Of a DNA stretch of 53,269 bases, positions 9,301-18,140 are shown in pieces. The stretch covers positions 1 to 53,269 of the forward strand of contig CANLMQ010000039.1 of NCBI GenBank assembly GCA_947492175.1. The letters run 5' to 3'. The position numbers and the translations under genes are program-made. Position 1 is the stretch's first letter. Every line of letters begins with the position of its first letter. This DNA comes from an uncultured Draconibacterium sp. GTDB lineage: Bacteria > Bacteroidota > Bacteroidia > Bacteroidales > Prolixibacteraceae. The notes beneath the pieces were generated by a model. It made no database searches. It saw nothing but the letters and a program-made list of their open reading frames with translations, and was not told the origin of the DNA.

Positions 9301-10404
9301 TTAGTTTGTTCTTTTCTTTTCTTTTAGCCAGATGTCGCGGTCTTCAATTTCATAATCGATTTGAGCTGCGATTCCAATTGCATCAATAACCTGTTCCACC
9401 GTTTCATTTTCAAGCGATCCTGTAAATTTCAGAGCTCTCAGTTCATCACTTTCAAAATGAATTTTCACATCGTATTTGCGCTCAAGTTTTATTGCCAGGT
9501 CGTTTAGCGATTCACTTGTAATAAACAGGGTTCCGTCTTTCCACGATGTAAATTCTTTGGTGTCAATTCCCTTCGAAATCAGGTATGTTAATTTCTGCTC
9601 CTCGCGCTCAGCAAGTACAGGTTTTGGTGCATTTGATGTAGTACCTGGATTAATTGTTTCAACAACATTAGATTTTCGGTAATACACTACCCGCTGGTTA
9701 GGCTCCAAAAGTACCTCATCGGTTTTCTTGTTTTCAAAAGCACTTCGTGTAACTCCAATACTTCCCTCTATTAAAGTTGTTTCGATGGTTCCTTCCTCTG
9801 GGTAGGACTTAACATTAAATGATGTACCATAAGCCTTTATATTTAATTCTGAAGTTTTTACAACAAATACTTTTGACGGATTATGAGTTACATCGAAATA
9901 ACCTTCACCAGTTAATTGGACTTCTCGTTGTTTTTTACCAAACGTACTCGGGTACTTTAAATTACTTCCTGCATTTAGCCAAACAGTAGTACCATCAGGA
10001 AGAGTAACTTTCGATTTGGCACCGGAAGGCGTATTTATTTCATGATATGTCAGTTCTGAGTCTTGAGGATTCATTATCAGATAAGAAACTGCAAATGAAA
10101 CCAGTGCGCCCAGTAAAAATACCGCTGCAATACGCGGGAACCAGTACAAGAATGTGCGCGGCATGTTAACACTGTTTGTGTCAGACGAGTTAATCCGTTC
10201 ACGCAGCTGCATCCATTCCAATTCAATTGCATCATCTTTTAATGTTCCTGCCATTTTCGACATATTCCAGATTCTTCTGAAATCGTTAAAATCATTTATG
10301 GCTTGCGGATTATTTTTTAACCAATCCAGCAAAAACTGTTCATCGGCAGAAGAAATAGTTCCTTCGAGATAAGCGAGAAAAAGTGCTTCTATTTTTTTGC
10401 TCAT
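9301..10404 (-). CDS. FecR-family anti-sigma factor
   Basis: An inner-membrane anti-sigma factor with cytoplasmic N-terminal part, one membrane segment (near YWFPRIAAVFLLGALVSF) and a periplasmic FecR domain (VTLPDGTTVWLNAGS, GEGYFDVTHNP) followed by a C-terminal DUF4974/STN-like domain. I place the start at 10404 (MSKKIEALF), giving 367 residues; an in-frame ATG at 10464 would add 20 residues without family character. It sits between the sigma gene and SusC and should hold or activate the sigma factor in response to the SusC signalling domain. Confidence 0.9.
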   Translation of the reverse strand: MSKKIEALFLAYLEGTISSADEQFLLDWLKNNPQAINDFNDFRRIWNMSKMAGTLKDDAIELEWMQLRERINSSDTNSVNMPRTFLYWFPRIAAVFLLGALVSFAVSYLIMNPQDSELTYHEINTPSGAKSKVTLPDGTTVWLNAGSNLKYPSTFGKKQREVQLTGEGYFDVTHNPSKVFVVKTSELNIKAYGTSFNVKSYPEEGTIETTLIEGSIGVTRSAFENKKTDEVLLEPNQRVVYYRKSNVVETINPGTTSNAPKPVLAEREEQKLTYLISKGIDTKEFTSWKDGTLFITSESLNDLAIKLERKYDVKIHFESDELRALKFTGSLENETVEQVIDAIGIAAQIDYEIEDRDIWLKEKKRTN

Positions 10405-10609
10405 ACTATTTGGCGTTTGATTTTGTATTAAGGAAACTGAGAAAGGGAATTCACTTACAAACAAATAGTTCTTTTTTTATATTGGGGAACATGTTCTTTC
10501 AGGAAAGTGCCGTATTTGTTGCGATTCAGACGAATTAAAAAACTCAAAAAAAACTTTTTGGGAGAGTTGATTTTGCAAAACGAGCTTAATGAAATTATCA
10601 AAGATTAAA

Positions 10610-11161
10610 TTATAAATGATGCTTTAATTTTTCTTTGAGAAATTTAAGTGTACGGTAGATCTGAGTTTCAACCGTTTTGGGCGAGATATTTAATTCTTCG
10701 GCAATTTGTTTGTGCTTCATGCCCTCAAAACGGCTCATGCGAAATATTAATTGACGTTGTTCGGGAAGTTCCTGAATTGCTTTTTCCAAATCCGACTGCA
10801 AATGACTGTAAGACAAAAATGCGTCAACTGTTTCATTCTCCGAGTTGGCCAGTTCATCGTTAACAGAATTAAAGAATTCGTCTAATCCCGACTTTCGACT
10901 TTCCCTCTTCTTATAATTCAGAGCTTTATGTTTTACCGATTTAAAAAGGTAAGGTTTTATTAAACTTTTGTTGATGAGTTTTTCGTTCTCAACCCAAAAA
11001 GTCGCAAATACATCTTGTACAATGTCTTTAGATGCAGACACATCATTCACAAAACCGGAGGCATAAATACACAAATCGGGGTATAGCTCTAAAAATATTT
11101 TTCGGAATTCTTCAATTCCTATTTTTTTCTTTGATCCGCCATACAATCCTGTAAGCCACAT
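10610..11161 (-). CDS. ECF RNA polymerase sigma factor (FecI-like, Bacteroides expansion family)
   Basis: A 183-residue ECF sigma factor. Region 2 lies about 17-90 (FRKIFLELYPDL, KDIVQDVFATFW, KPYLFKSVKHKALN) and region 4 about 125-180 (LPEQRQLIFRMSRFEGMKHKQIAEELNISPKTVETQI, a helix-turn-helix that reads the -35 element). It heads locus 1 and probably activates the SusC promoter when released by the FecR protein. The mRNA leader carries a 7-bp hairpin ending two bases before the start codon, which could affect translation. Confidence 0.92.
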   Translation of the reverse strand: MWLTGLYGGSKKKIGIEEFRKIFLELYPDLCIYASGFVNDVSASKDIVQDVFATFWVENEKLINKSLIKPYLFKSVKHKALNYKKRESRKSGLDEFFNSVNDELANSENETVDAFLSYSHLQSDLEKAIQELPEQRQLIFRMSRFEGMKHKQIAEELNISPKTVETQIYRTLKFLKEKLKHHL

Positions 11162-11163
11162 CA

Positions 11164-11190
11164 GCTTTGCATTTTATGGTTCTGCAAAGC
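11164..11190 (-). promoter_or_regulatory. Hairpin abutting the start codon of the sigma gene
   Basis: GCTTTGC at 11164-11170 and GCAAAGC at 11184-11190 are exact inverted repeats with a 13-nt loop. On the minus-strand transcript the stem ends two bases before the ATG at 11161, so it may cover the ribosome landing site or serve as a protein-binding palindrome. Confidence 0.45.
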
Positions 11191-11252
11191 AAGTTAACAG
11201 GAAAACCCGAAAAACAAAAATTCTATTTTAACAGCAAAGCATTAAATAATAA

Positions 11253-13856
11253 CTAATATGTTCCCGGAGTTGATGCCCTGAATTGCGGATAAAAACCATA
11301 AAACACAAAATTTCCCTTTCCCTTTTTTGCCCAAACCATGGCCGGTTTACCTTCCAGCAATTCGTTCTTTTTTGCATAACCACTTGCCAAAACCTTATTG
11401 TCCGGGTAATTTGCAATTACTCTCCTGTCGGTATCAAAATAAGGAACTGATGTGGCAAATACAGGACGACCACGTGAAAACACCCTGGCTTTTTGGGGCA
11501 TTCCCCATGTTAATGGATGGTTTTCTTTTAGTTCTATATTTAACAGCGTTCCCGGCGCATCCAATCCTTTGGTTCTTATTTCTTTCGATATATCGGAAAC
11601 AGGTAACTGAAATTCTTCTTTTTCCTTTTCCGAGATTTTAATCGATTGTGCTCCCAGAAACAAACCGGTTGATAATCCCCAGCTAACAATTGTTCCACCA
11701 TCGTTTACAAACTTCATTAGTTTTTGCACCCCCTCTTTACCTATTCCTTTGGTATATTCAGGATCATAAGAGGGAATTGAATAAGCACCGCTGCTTCTTT
11801 TGTATTTTCCTTCCAGTAACACTGACTTATTGTTATCGGGAAATACAATCACATCAAAATCGTCGAGGTTGGTTTTTGCAACATTCCCTGGTTTAAGAAT
11901 TGTAAAAGGCAGGTGGTAACTATCAAAAACATAACGTGTCCATCCCGCATCCATATCATGAAAATTGGTTTCAACAAGAGCAACACGGGGTAACTCTACC
12001 TGCTTCAGATTCTCCGTAATTTTTTCGTGAATTATTACTGGCGAAATGGTTAACTCTTTAAATAGCTCATGCAATTTTTGTGTGTTCTTTTCCGTAACGG
12101 GCAATACAAAATCGCCTGTACTAATCGTTACACCACCTTGTTTACTTCCCGATGTTACTCTAAAAATATCGATACCTGCCGCCATTGCAGCAAAAGCTAT
12201 TTTAAAGCTTTCGTTATTCGCAACCGGTAGAACTACCGTTTGTGCATTTTCGTTGAATTCGATATTCTGTTTGAACGGGAATTCAAGCGGGGTAAGGTTA
12301 GCCTCAAGTTCGTCAACCACTTTATTTATTTCGTAGGCAGAAACTCCGCGGTGCAAAGGCAACGACCAACTTGTAATATCGTAAGGACGAATCATTTCTC
12401 CGCCGGGTGTATAATGCCTCTCGGGGAATTTCTGAACTTCAAGCACTTCTTTTATAAACGCGCGATAAGGCTGGGCCAGCGGAACAATAAAATCGCCTTT
12501 TTTTATAACTCTTCCGTTGATAACAATTTCGGAACTTGTTTTATACACCTTAACTCCATGTTCGTTCAGCAAAGTAAGCAAAGCCAGCAGTTCGCCCTCA
12601 TCGTGTTGCTCTGCCTCCATTACAAAATAGGCAGGAGCCATTGTTTTCCCTTTGGCCACTTCTTCTTTGCAAAGTGCATTTCGGTTAATCAGAATATCCT
12701 TTTTATGGTAGGCTCCTGTTTTTATTAGCGACCAGGTTGACGACAACTCGTAATCGACGATATCGCTTAACCGCCACCAGCCACCTTCCCAGGGAAGCGG
12801 CATGTTTATGCTTTTTTTGTATTCTCCCAATCCTTTGCCAATTGTCTGCAACTCATTTTTCTCGATATAAACAGGTTTTGCAAACTGCACACTTGCACAT
12901 TCGGTTAATAATCCTATTATATTTTTCCAGATTGCTGTTTCGGTTGATCCGGGCCAGTAATCATCGAAAAGGTAATGTTGCGAAACTCCTGCCAAACCAT
13001 CAGCAGCCATATCTTTTGCCATATTCGAGCCAAAAATCCAGGTCCAGTTCCATATCTTTTCATCAATGTTTTCGGCTACCGGATCATGCATGGGCGGAAC
13101 AAAATAACGTGGCCCGGTTGATCCCATCTGGTGTTTTTCGACCAGCACCTGCGGATACCATTCTGTATTGTAAACACGCGCCACTGCTTTATTATCGCTT
13201 TGCGAAAGTGTTACAAAATCGCGGTTGTTATCGTGACCAATATACTTATGGTATACTTCCGGCATGTTTCCCCCTTCATATTTTGTATCCTTCGATTTCA
13301 TATAATGATTTACAACCATGTCCATTCCATCGGGATTATGACTGGGAACAATCATGTAAACCACATCGTTTAACCACCCTAAAAGTTCAGTATCGGTACT
13401 TGTGGCTATTTCGTACCCCAACAACGGAGCCGATTGCGAGGGGCCAACCTCGGTTGAGTGCATTGAAAGTGTGGCCAGAATAAATACCTTACCTTCTTTT
13501 TCATAATTTGCAACTTCTGTTTCAGTAAGCTGATCGTTTAAAGCCAGTTCTTTATTTATTCTTTTTAACCGATCAAGCTTATTTATGTTTTCTTCGGATG
13601 AAAACAAAACCATGTACATTTTTTTCCCCATTGGAGATTCGCCGATCTCTACCATTTTAATCCTTGGCGATTTATCTGCCAGATGTTTCATGTATTCAAT
13701 AAGCGGAGTGTAATTAAACAACATACGGTCATCGCCAGGTTGAAACCCAAAAAACTCTTTTGGCGTTTGAATTTCGCCTGTATTCTCCTGAGCAACAAGC
13801 TCTGAAAAAGTGACGCACAACACAATCACTAACGAAATGGTATACATCTTAAACAT
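11253..13856 (-). CDS. Peptidase M14 family zinc carboxypeptidase, possibly cut short by an in-frame amber codon
   Basis: An 867-residue exported protein; the signal peptide ends near LVAQE (residue 23). The M14 zinc-peptidase domain shows His133 and Glu136 in SMHSTEVGPS and NPDG at 174-177, with further conserved segments (EKHQMGSTGPRYFVPP). The C-terminal part (about 640-860) resembles a glutamine-amidotransferase-like fold seen in large Bacteroidota M14 proteins. The reading frame ends ...FRASTPGTY then TAG (11253-11255). Reading on in the same frame gives LLFNALLLK and a second TAG at 11223-11225, which matches the usual family ending (TxKLLFNAL). One AAG-to-TAG change would explain this. 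The missing tail is only ten residues, so the enzyme may still work. It does not look co-transcribed with the sigma gene downstream, but this is uncertain. Confidence 0.87.
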   Translation of the reverse strand: MFKMYTISLVIVLCVTFSELVAQENTGEIQTPKEFFGFQPGDDRMLFNYTPLIEYMKHLADKSPRIKMVEIGESPMGKKMYMVLFSSEENINKLDRLKRINKELALNDQLTETEVANYEKEGKVFILATLSMHSTEVGPSQSAPLLGYEIATSTDTELLGWLNDVVYMIVPSHNPDGMDMVVNHYMKSKDTKYEGGNMPEVYHKYIGHDNNRDFVTLSQSDNKAVARVYNTEWYPQVLVEKHQMGSTGPRYFVPPMHDPVAENIDEKIWNWTWIFGSNMAKDMAADGLAGVSQHYLFDDYWPGSTETAIWKNIIGLLTECASVQFAKPVYIEKNELQTIGKGLGEYKKSINMPLPWEGGWWRLSDIVDYELSSTWSLIKTGAYHKKDILINRNALCKEEVAKGKTMAPAYFVMEAEQHDEGELLALLTLLNEHGVKVYKTSSEIVINGRVIKKGDFIVPLAQPYRAFIKEVLEVQKFPERHYTPGGEMIRPYDITSWSLPLHRGVSAYEINKVVDELEANLTPLEFPFKQNIEFNENAQTVVLPVANNESFKIAFAAMAAGIDIFRVTSGSKQGGVTISTGDFVLPVTEKNTQKLHELFKELTISPVIIHEKITENLKQVELPRVALVETNFHDMDAGWTRYVFDSYHLPFTILKPGNVAKTNLDDFDVIVFPDNNKSVLLEGKYKRSSGAYSIPSYDPEYTKGIGKEGVQKLMKFVNDGGTIVSWGLSTGLFLGAQSIKISEKEKEEFQLPVSDISKEIRTKGLDAPGTLLNIELKENHPLTWGMPQKARVFSRGRPVFATSVPYFDTDRRVIANYPDNKVLASGYAKKNELLEGKPAMVWAKKGKGNFVFYGFYPQFRASTPGTY

Positions 13857-14088
13857 AACAGCTGAATTTTATATTTACAAAAGAATTTCGTAGCTGTAAT
13901 ATAAGAATAATTTGTCTGAATTAGTAATATCTGTTAGAACGAGTATAAATAAAGGCTTTCACTGAAAAACAGGGGTTACCTTTTACCCATTTTCAGAATA
14001 TATTAATGGACAAGGAAGGATGACGCAAACCTCTTTCGATCATTAAATCAATTAAAAAAACGTAACATCAATTACGAAATGGAATTTT
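13857..14088. other. Intergenic region with a possible short plus-strand RNA
   Basis: No gene of normal size. The minus-strand side holds the promoter region of the M14 peptidase. On the plus strand there are only very short reading frames, but a strong terminator at 14089-14115 follows, which needs a plus-strand transcript to make sense. A non-coding RNA of 100-200 nt is possible. Confidence 0.3.
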
Positions 14089-14115
14089 GGAGGCATTTTT
14101 GCCTCCTTTCTTTTT
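14089..14115 (+). terminator. Plus-strand Rho-independent terminator without an upstream gene
   Basis: Perfect 6-bp GC-rich stem GGAGGC (14089-14094) and GCCTCC (14101-14106), loop ATTTTT, then TTTCTTTTT. The T-tract is only on the plus strand; no plus-strand coding gene lies within several kilobases upstream. Confidence 0.65.
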
Positions 14116-14149
14116 GCCTTATATTCACCCCTGAATTATGTATAAAAAA

Positions 14150-14174
14150 ATGGCAAAGCTTTTCGCCTTGCCAT
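14150..14174 (-). terminator. Terminator of argS
   Basis: ATGGCAAAGC (14150-14159) pairs with GCCTTGCCAT (14165-14174) with one mismatch. Read on the minus strand it is followed by a run of seven T, some 50 bp after the argS stop codon. Confidence 0.8.
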
Positions 14175-14226
14175 CTTTCATCTATAAAATATATTTTTGA
14201 ACAGAACAAACAGTTCTGCATGTAAT

Positions 14227-16017
14227 CTACATTCTTTCGGGCATTTCAATCCCAAGTAAATTCATTCCTTTCTGAATTACTTTTCCTACCGATGTTGCCA
14301 ACACCAGTCGGAAATTCATGATATCCGTATCGGCCTCGCCCAGAATAGAATGGTCGTGGTAAAACTGGTTAAACTCTTTTACCAGCTCGTAGCAATAATT
14401 GGCAATAATTGCCGGGCTGTAGTTATCGCCGGCTTCTTTAATTGCTGCAGGAAACAACGAAATCTTTTTTAGCAATTCTTTTTCTTTTGCAGAAATATTC
14501 TGAACAGTTTTAGTCTCATCAATAACAATACTCTTATCGGCTGCTTTACGCAAAACTGATTTTATTCTTGCATAGGTATATTGAATAAAAGGGCCGGTAT
14601 TTCCGTTAAAATCAATTGATTCTTCAGGATTAAACATCATATTTTTACGTGGGTCAACTTTCAATATAAAATATTTTAGAGCTCCCAATGCAATCATTCT
14701 GAAGGTATCTTCTGCCTCTTTTCCCGACTGCGATTCCAATTTCCCTAACTCAGCCGACATATCGCGGGCCACTTTAATCATTCCCTCCACCAAATCGTCG
14801 GCATCAACAACGGTTCCTTCGCGCGATTTCATTTTTCCCGATGGTAATTCAACCATTCCGTACGAAAAATGGTACAAGTCTTTACCCCAACTAAATCCGA
14901 GCTTATCAAGCAAATTTGCCAAAACCTGGAAATGATAGTTTTGCTCGTTTCCAACCACATACACCATTTTATCAATCGGGTAATCGTTAAAACGCATTTT
15001 AGCCGTACCAATATCCTGGGTCATGTAAACCGAAGTACCATCGCTACGCAACAAAATCTTCTGATCCAATCCGTCACCTGTTAAATCGGCCCAAACTGAA
15101 TTGTCATCTTTCTGATAAAAAATCTTTTCATCCAACCCTCGTAAAACTTCGTCACGTCCTACCAGGTAGGTATCAGACTCGTAATAAATTTTATCAAAAT
15201 CAACTCCGAGCGTTTTATAAGTTACATCGAAACCGTTATAAACCCACTGGTTCATGGTTTTCCAAAGTTCAACAGTTGCTTCATCTTTGGCCTCCCATTT
15301 CCTTAATAACTCACGTGCAGCAATAATTGATGGTGCCTGATTTTCGGCATCCTCCTTCGACATTCCTTTTTCTACCAGCTCTGCTATTTCAGCTTTGTAA
15401 TGTTTATCAAATTCAACATAGTATTTCCCAACCAGGTGGTCACCTTTCATACCTGAACTTTCAGGAGTTTCTCCATTTCCCCATTGTTGCCAGGCATACA
15501 TCGATTTACAAATATGAATTCCGCGATCGTTTACAATATTGGTTTTAACTACTTTATTTCCGTTGGCTTTTACAATTTCAGAAATAGAATAACCCAACAA
15601 ATTGTTACGAATATGTCCCAGGTGAAGCGGTTTGTTGGTATTTGGCGAAGAATACTCCACCATTACCAGTTTGCTGTCGTCGCCGGGTTGTACCATTCCA
15701 AAGTTTTCGTTGGTATAACTTTCGGTTAAAATATTCAGCCAGTAATTTTTGCTTATTTCCAGGTTTAAAAATCCCTTAATCACACTGTAAGAATCTACCA
15801 TATCAACCTTTTCTGCCAGGTAAGTTCCCAAATCTTCAGCGGTTAATTCAGGCGATTTCTTCGATAAACGCAAAAAAGGAAAGACAACAATTGTAATATC
15901 GCCGCTAACTTCTTTCCGTGTATTCTGAACCTGTACCTGGTTTCCTTTTACTTCTGCTCTGTAAAGTGTTTTTACCGCCTCAACGGTAGCTTTTTGTATG
16001 ATTGTTTCAATACTCAT
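14227..16017 (-). CDS. argS: Arginyl-tRNA synthetase
   Basis: A 596-residue class I aminoacyl-tRNA synthetase that charges tRNA-Arg with arginine in the cytoplasm. N-terminal ArgS-specific domain about 1-90; catalytic Rossmann fold with the HIGH-type motif HLGH at 132-135 (preceded by SSPNTNKPL) and the KMSKS-type loop KMKSREG at 395-401; DALR anticodon-binding domain at the C-terminus (about 470-596, ending in NLLGIEMPERM). Length fits the family. It is monocistronic with its own promoter at 16039-16046 and terminator at 14150-14174. Confidence 0.97.
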   Translation of the reverse strand: MSIETIIQKATVEAVKTLYRAEVKGNQVQVQNTRKEVSGDITIVVFPFLRLSKKSPELTAEDLGTYLAEKVDMVDSYSVIKGFLNLEISKNYWLNILTESYTNENFGMVQPGDDSKLVMVEYSSPNTNKPLHLGHIRNNLLGYSISEIVKANGNKVVKTNIVNDRGIHICKSMYAWQQWGNGETPESSGMKGDHLVGKYYVEFDKHYKAEIAELVEKGMSKEDAENQAPSIIAARELLRKWEAKDEATVELWKTMNQWVYNGFDVTYKTLGVDFDKIYYESDTYLVGRDEVLRGLDEKIFYQKDDNSVWADLTGDGLDQKILLRSDGTSVYMTQDIGTAKMRFNDYPIDKMVYVVGNEQNYHFQVLANLLDKLGFSWGKDLYHFSYGMVELPSGKMKSREGTVVDADDLVEGMIKVARDMSAELGKLESQSGKEAEDTFRMIALGALKYFILKVDPRKNMMFNPEESIDFNGNTGPFIQYTYARIKSVLRKAADKSIVIDETKTVQNISAKEKELLKKISLFPAAIKEAGDNYSPAIIANYCYELVKEFNQFYHDHSILGEADTDIMNFRLVLATSVGKVIQKGMNLLGIEMPERM

Positions 16018-16038
16018 TTTAAACCTGTTTTAAGAGCG

Positions 16039-16046
16039 CAAATATA
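16039..16046 (-). promoter_or_regulatory. -7 promoter element of argS
   Basis: TATATTTG on the minus strand matches the Bacteroidota TAnnTTTG element and lies about 22 bp upstream of the argS ATG, giving a very short leader. No clear -33 TTTG partner is seen. Confidence 0.55.
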
Positions 16047-16067
16047 ACACATTACTTGCTATAAAAT

Positions 16068-16097
16068 AAAAAAGCCCTGCCTTACGACAGAGCTTTT
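16068..16097 (-). terminator. Terminator of the ompA-like gene
   Basis: AAAAGCCCTG and CAGAGCTTTT form an imperfect stem between 16068 and 16097. On the minus strand it continues into a T-rich tract, 20-50 bp after the stop of the OmpA-like gene. Confidence 0.7.
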
Positions 16098-16118
16098 CAA
16101 AAATATTTAAGCTATTTC

Positions 16119-17438
16119 TTATTTGCGAATTTTTGCAACTTCAAATTCAGCTCTACGGTTCAATTTACGATGTGCTCTTGTATCGTTTGCAACAGCAGGT
16201 TTTGTTTCACCATAATTGTTCGAACCAACATAAGCATTATTTACTCCTTTAGAAAGTAAATATTTTACTACTGCCTGGGCACGTTTTTCTGAAAGTCCCA
16301 TATTGTAATTCTCAGTACCTACATTACATGTATGACCGCTAATTACCAATTCAAACTCTTTACTTGAGTTAAGTTGGCTGGCAAGTTTGTCTAATTCAGC
16401 TTTACCTTCTTCTTTAAGAACTGCCTTATTTAAATCGAAGTAAATAGTTGGAATTTCTAAAGTTTGCCAGTCAGGGCATCCATTATTGCTGGCAGGACCT
16501 TTTTCTGATGGACAATTGTCTTCACAGTCGATTACACCGTCGCCATCTGAATCAAGCGGACAACCATCGGCATCAACCGGACATCCTTTTGGAGTATCAG
16601 GACACTTGTCTTTAGGATCTGGAACACCATCTTCATCTGTATCAGGACAACCGTTAAATTTAGCTAATCCTGGCACATCCGGACATTCGTCATCTTTATC
16701 TGCAATACCATCACCATCACGATCAGGACATCCGTTTAATTTAGCTAAACCCGGCTCATCAGGACAGTCATCTTTGTAATCAGGAACTCCGTCGCCATCT
16801 CGGTCAAGCGGACAACCTTTTTCATCAACCTGTACTCCGGGAGGAGTATTAGGGCACTCGTCCTTACGATCAGGAACTCCATCGCCATCAGAATCTTTTG
16901 CTTTTCCTAACGAGAATTCGATAATACTTGTTACCTGGAAGTGATCATCGTTAACATCTTGTTTTCCTGGCTTTCCAGCAATGTATCTTTGTCCGTCGAT
17001 ACCTTTAACATAAGTACCGGCAACAAATAATGCTACTTTTTCACTAACCGGGAATTTAAAACCAAGACCTCCGTCGAAGGTTACTCCATTATTTTGATTA
17101 TCCCACAAATAACCAACTCCTCCTAACAAATAAGGCTGAATTTTACTGTCTTCTTTAAAAATATAACCATTGTTAAGTTTATAACGCAGGTTTAACAAAG
17201 CTACAGACATATCCACACCTTCTTCCCACCACGAGACACGATTATCCAACATCAGGTCGAACGAAGAGTTCAGATAACGACTGATATAAAAGTCAGCAAG
17301 GAAATTGGTTTCTTCCAGTTCCATGTTGTAATCTAATCCCGGTCCAAGGCCAATTGCCCATTTGTTATCAGAAGTTTGAGCTACAGCTCCTCCAATCAGA
17401 AAAGAGCATAGCAAAAAGAGAAAGGTAAATTTTTTCAT
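16119..17438 (-). CDS. OmpA-family outer-membrane protein with thrombospondin type 3 repeats
   Basis: A 439-residue protein: signal peptide 1-20 (GGAVAQ), N-terminal eight-strand outer-membrane barrel (about 22-180), five calcium-binding thrombospondin-3 repeats (about 182-315, pattern DxDGDGVPDxxDxCP), and a C-terminal OmpA peptidoglycan-binding domain (about 327-437, with IYFDLNKAVL, SGHTCNVG and NMGLSEKRA). It links the outer membrane to the cell wall, as in major Bacteroidota OmpA proteins. It is transcribed alone, divergent from the exonuclease gene. Confidence 0.95.
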   Translation of the reverse strand: MKKFTFLFLLCSFLIGGAVAQTSDNKWAIGLGPGLDYNMELEETNFLADFYISRYLNSSFDLMLDNRVSWWEEGVDMSVALLNLRYKLNNGYIFKEDSKIQPYLLGGVGYLWDNQNNGVTFDGGLGFKFPVSEKVALFVAGTYVKGIDGQRYIAGKPGKQDVNDDHFQVTSIIEFSLGKAKDSDGDGVPDRKDECPNTPPGVQVDEKGCPLDRDGDGVPDYKDDCPDEPGLAKLNGCPDRDGDGIADKDDECPDVPGLAKFNGCPDTDEDGVPDPKDKCPDTPKGCPVDADGCPLDSDGDGVIDCEDNCPSEKGPASNNGCPDWQTLEIPTIYFDLNKAVLKEEGKAELDKLASQLNSSKEFELVISGHTCNVGTENYNMGLSEKRAQAVVKYLLSKGVNNAYVGSNNYGETKPAVANDTRAHRKLNRRAEFEVAKIRK

Positions 17439-17599
17439 AGTATTAAAATTTATTTTGATTTTTATTAAATTCTTCTAGCAATTTAAAAATTAATTTTCAT
17501 CTTACAAAACCGATTTTTAATAGGAATGTTTAGCTTAGTCTCGTTAAATATTAACAAATTTAAACATTTAAACAATACAAAATCAAAGAAAAATATATT

Positions 17600-18139
17600 T
17601 TGTTTGCTATAATCGATATTGAAACAACAGGACACAGTTATAAATTTGGTAAAATTACAGAAATAGCTCTGTACCAGCACAACGGACAAGAGGTTACCAA
17701 TTCCTTTTCAACATTAATAAATCCTGAAATGGATATCCCGTATTTTATTACAGAACTAACGGGAATAAATAATGAAATGGTAAAAAATGCACCAAAGTTT
17801 TATGAAGTTGCAAAAACCATTGTAGAGCTGTCAGAAGGAAGAACCTTTGTGGCTCACAATGCAAGTTTCGATTACAAATTCATTAAAGAAGAGTTTAATA
17901 AACTTGGGTACAACTACCACCGGAAAACAATGTGTACGGTTAAACTCTCGCGAAAATTATTGCCGGGGCATCAGTCGTATTCGTTGGGGAAACTTTGTTC
18001 CGATTTGGAGATTAAAATCAATGGCAGGCACCGCGCTGCCGGCGATGCACTTGCCACTGTTAAACTTTTTGAAATTCTATTAAAAAAGAATGAATTAATT
18101 GGAAATCCTAAGGCTGTTAACAACTATAGGCTTTTCTAA
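17600..18139 (+). CDS. DEDDh 3'-5' exonuclease (DnaQ/epsilon-like)
   Basis: A 179-residue exonuclease of the DnaQ fold that removes nucleotides from DNA 3' ends. All five catalytic residues are present: Asp6 and Glu8 in IIDIETTG, Asp91 in HNASFDYKF, His144 and Asp149 in GRHRAAGDA. It lacks the GIY-YIG nuclease part that is fused to relatives in many Bacteroidota. The start is TTG at 17600: the frame is open back only to a stop at 17561 and contains no ATG or GTG in between (ATT at 17597 is the only alternative). Its stop lies one base from the stop of the convergent DUF5606 gene. Confidence 0.9.
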   Translation: MFAIIDIETTGHSYKFGKITEIALYQHNGQEVTNSFSTLINPEMDIPYFITELTGINNEMVKNAPKFYEVAKTIVELSEGRTFVAHNASFDYKFIKEEFNKLGYNYHRKTMCTVKLSRKLLPGHQSYSLGKLCSDLEIKINGRHRAAGDALATVKLFEILLKKNELIGNPKAVNNYRLF

Positions 18140-18140
18140 T

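Noticed and set aside
12240..13483. Long plus-strand open frames inside the M14 gene
   Set aside because: They are shadows of a clearly coding minus-strand frame with family motifs; their products have no domain character.
16486..16779. Plus-strand frame rich in Ser, Gly and Pro
   Set aside because: It is the antisense reading of the thrombospondin-3 repeats of the OmpA-like gene.
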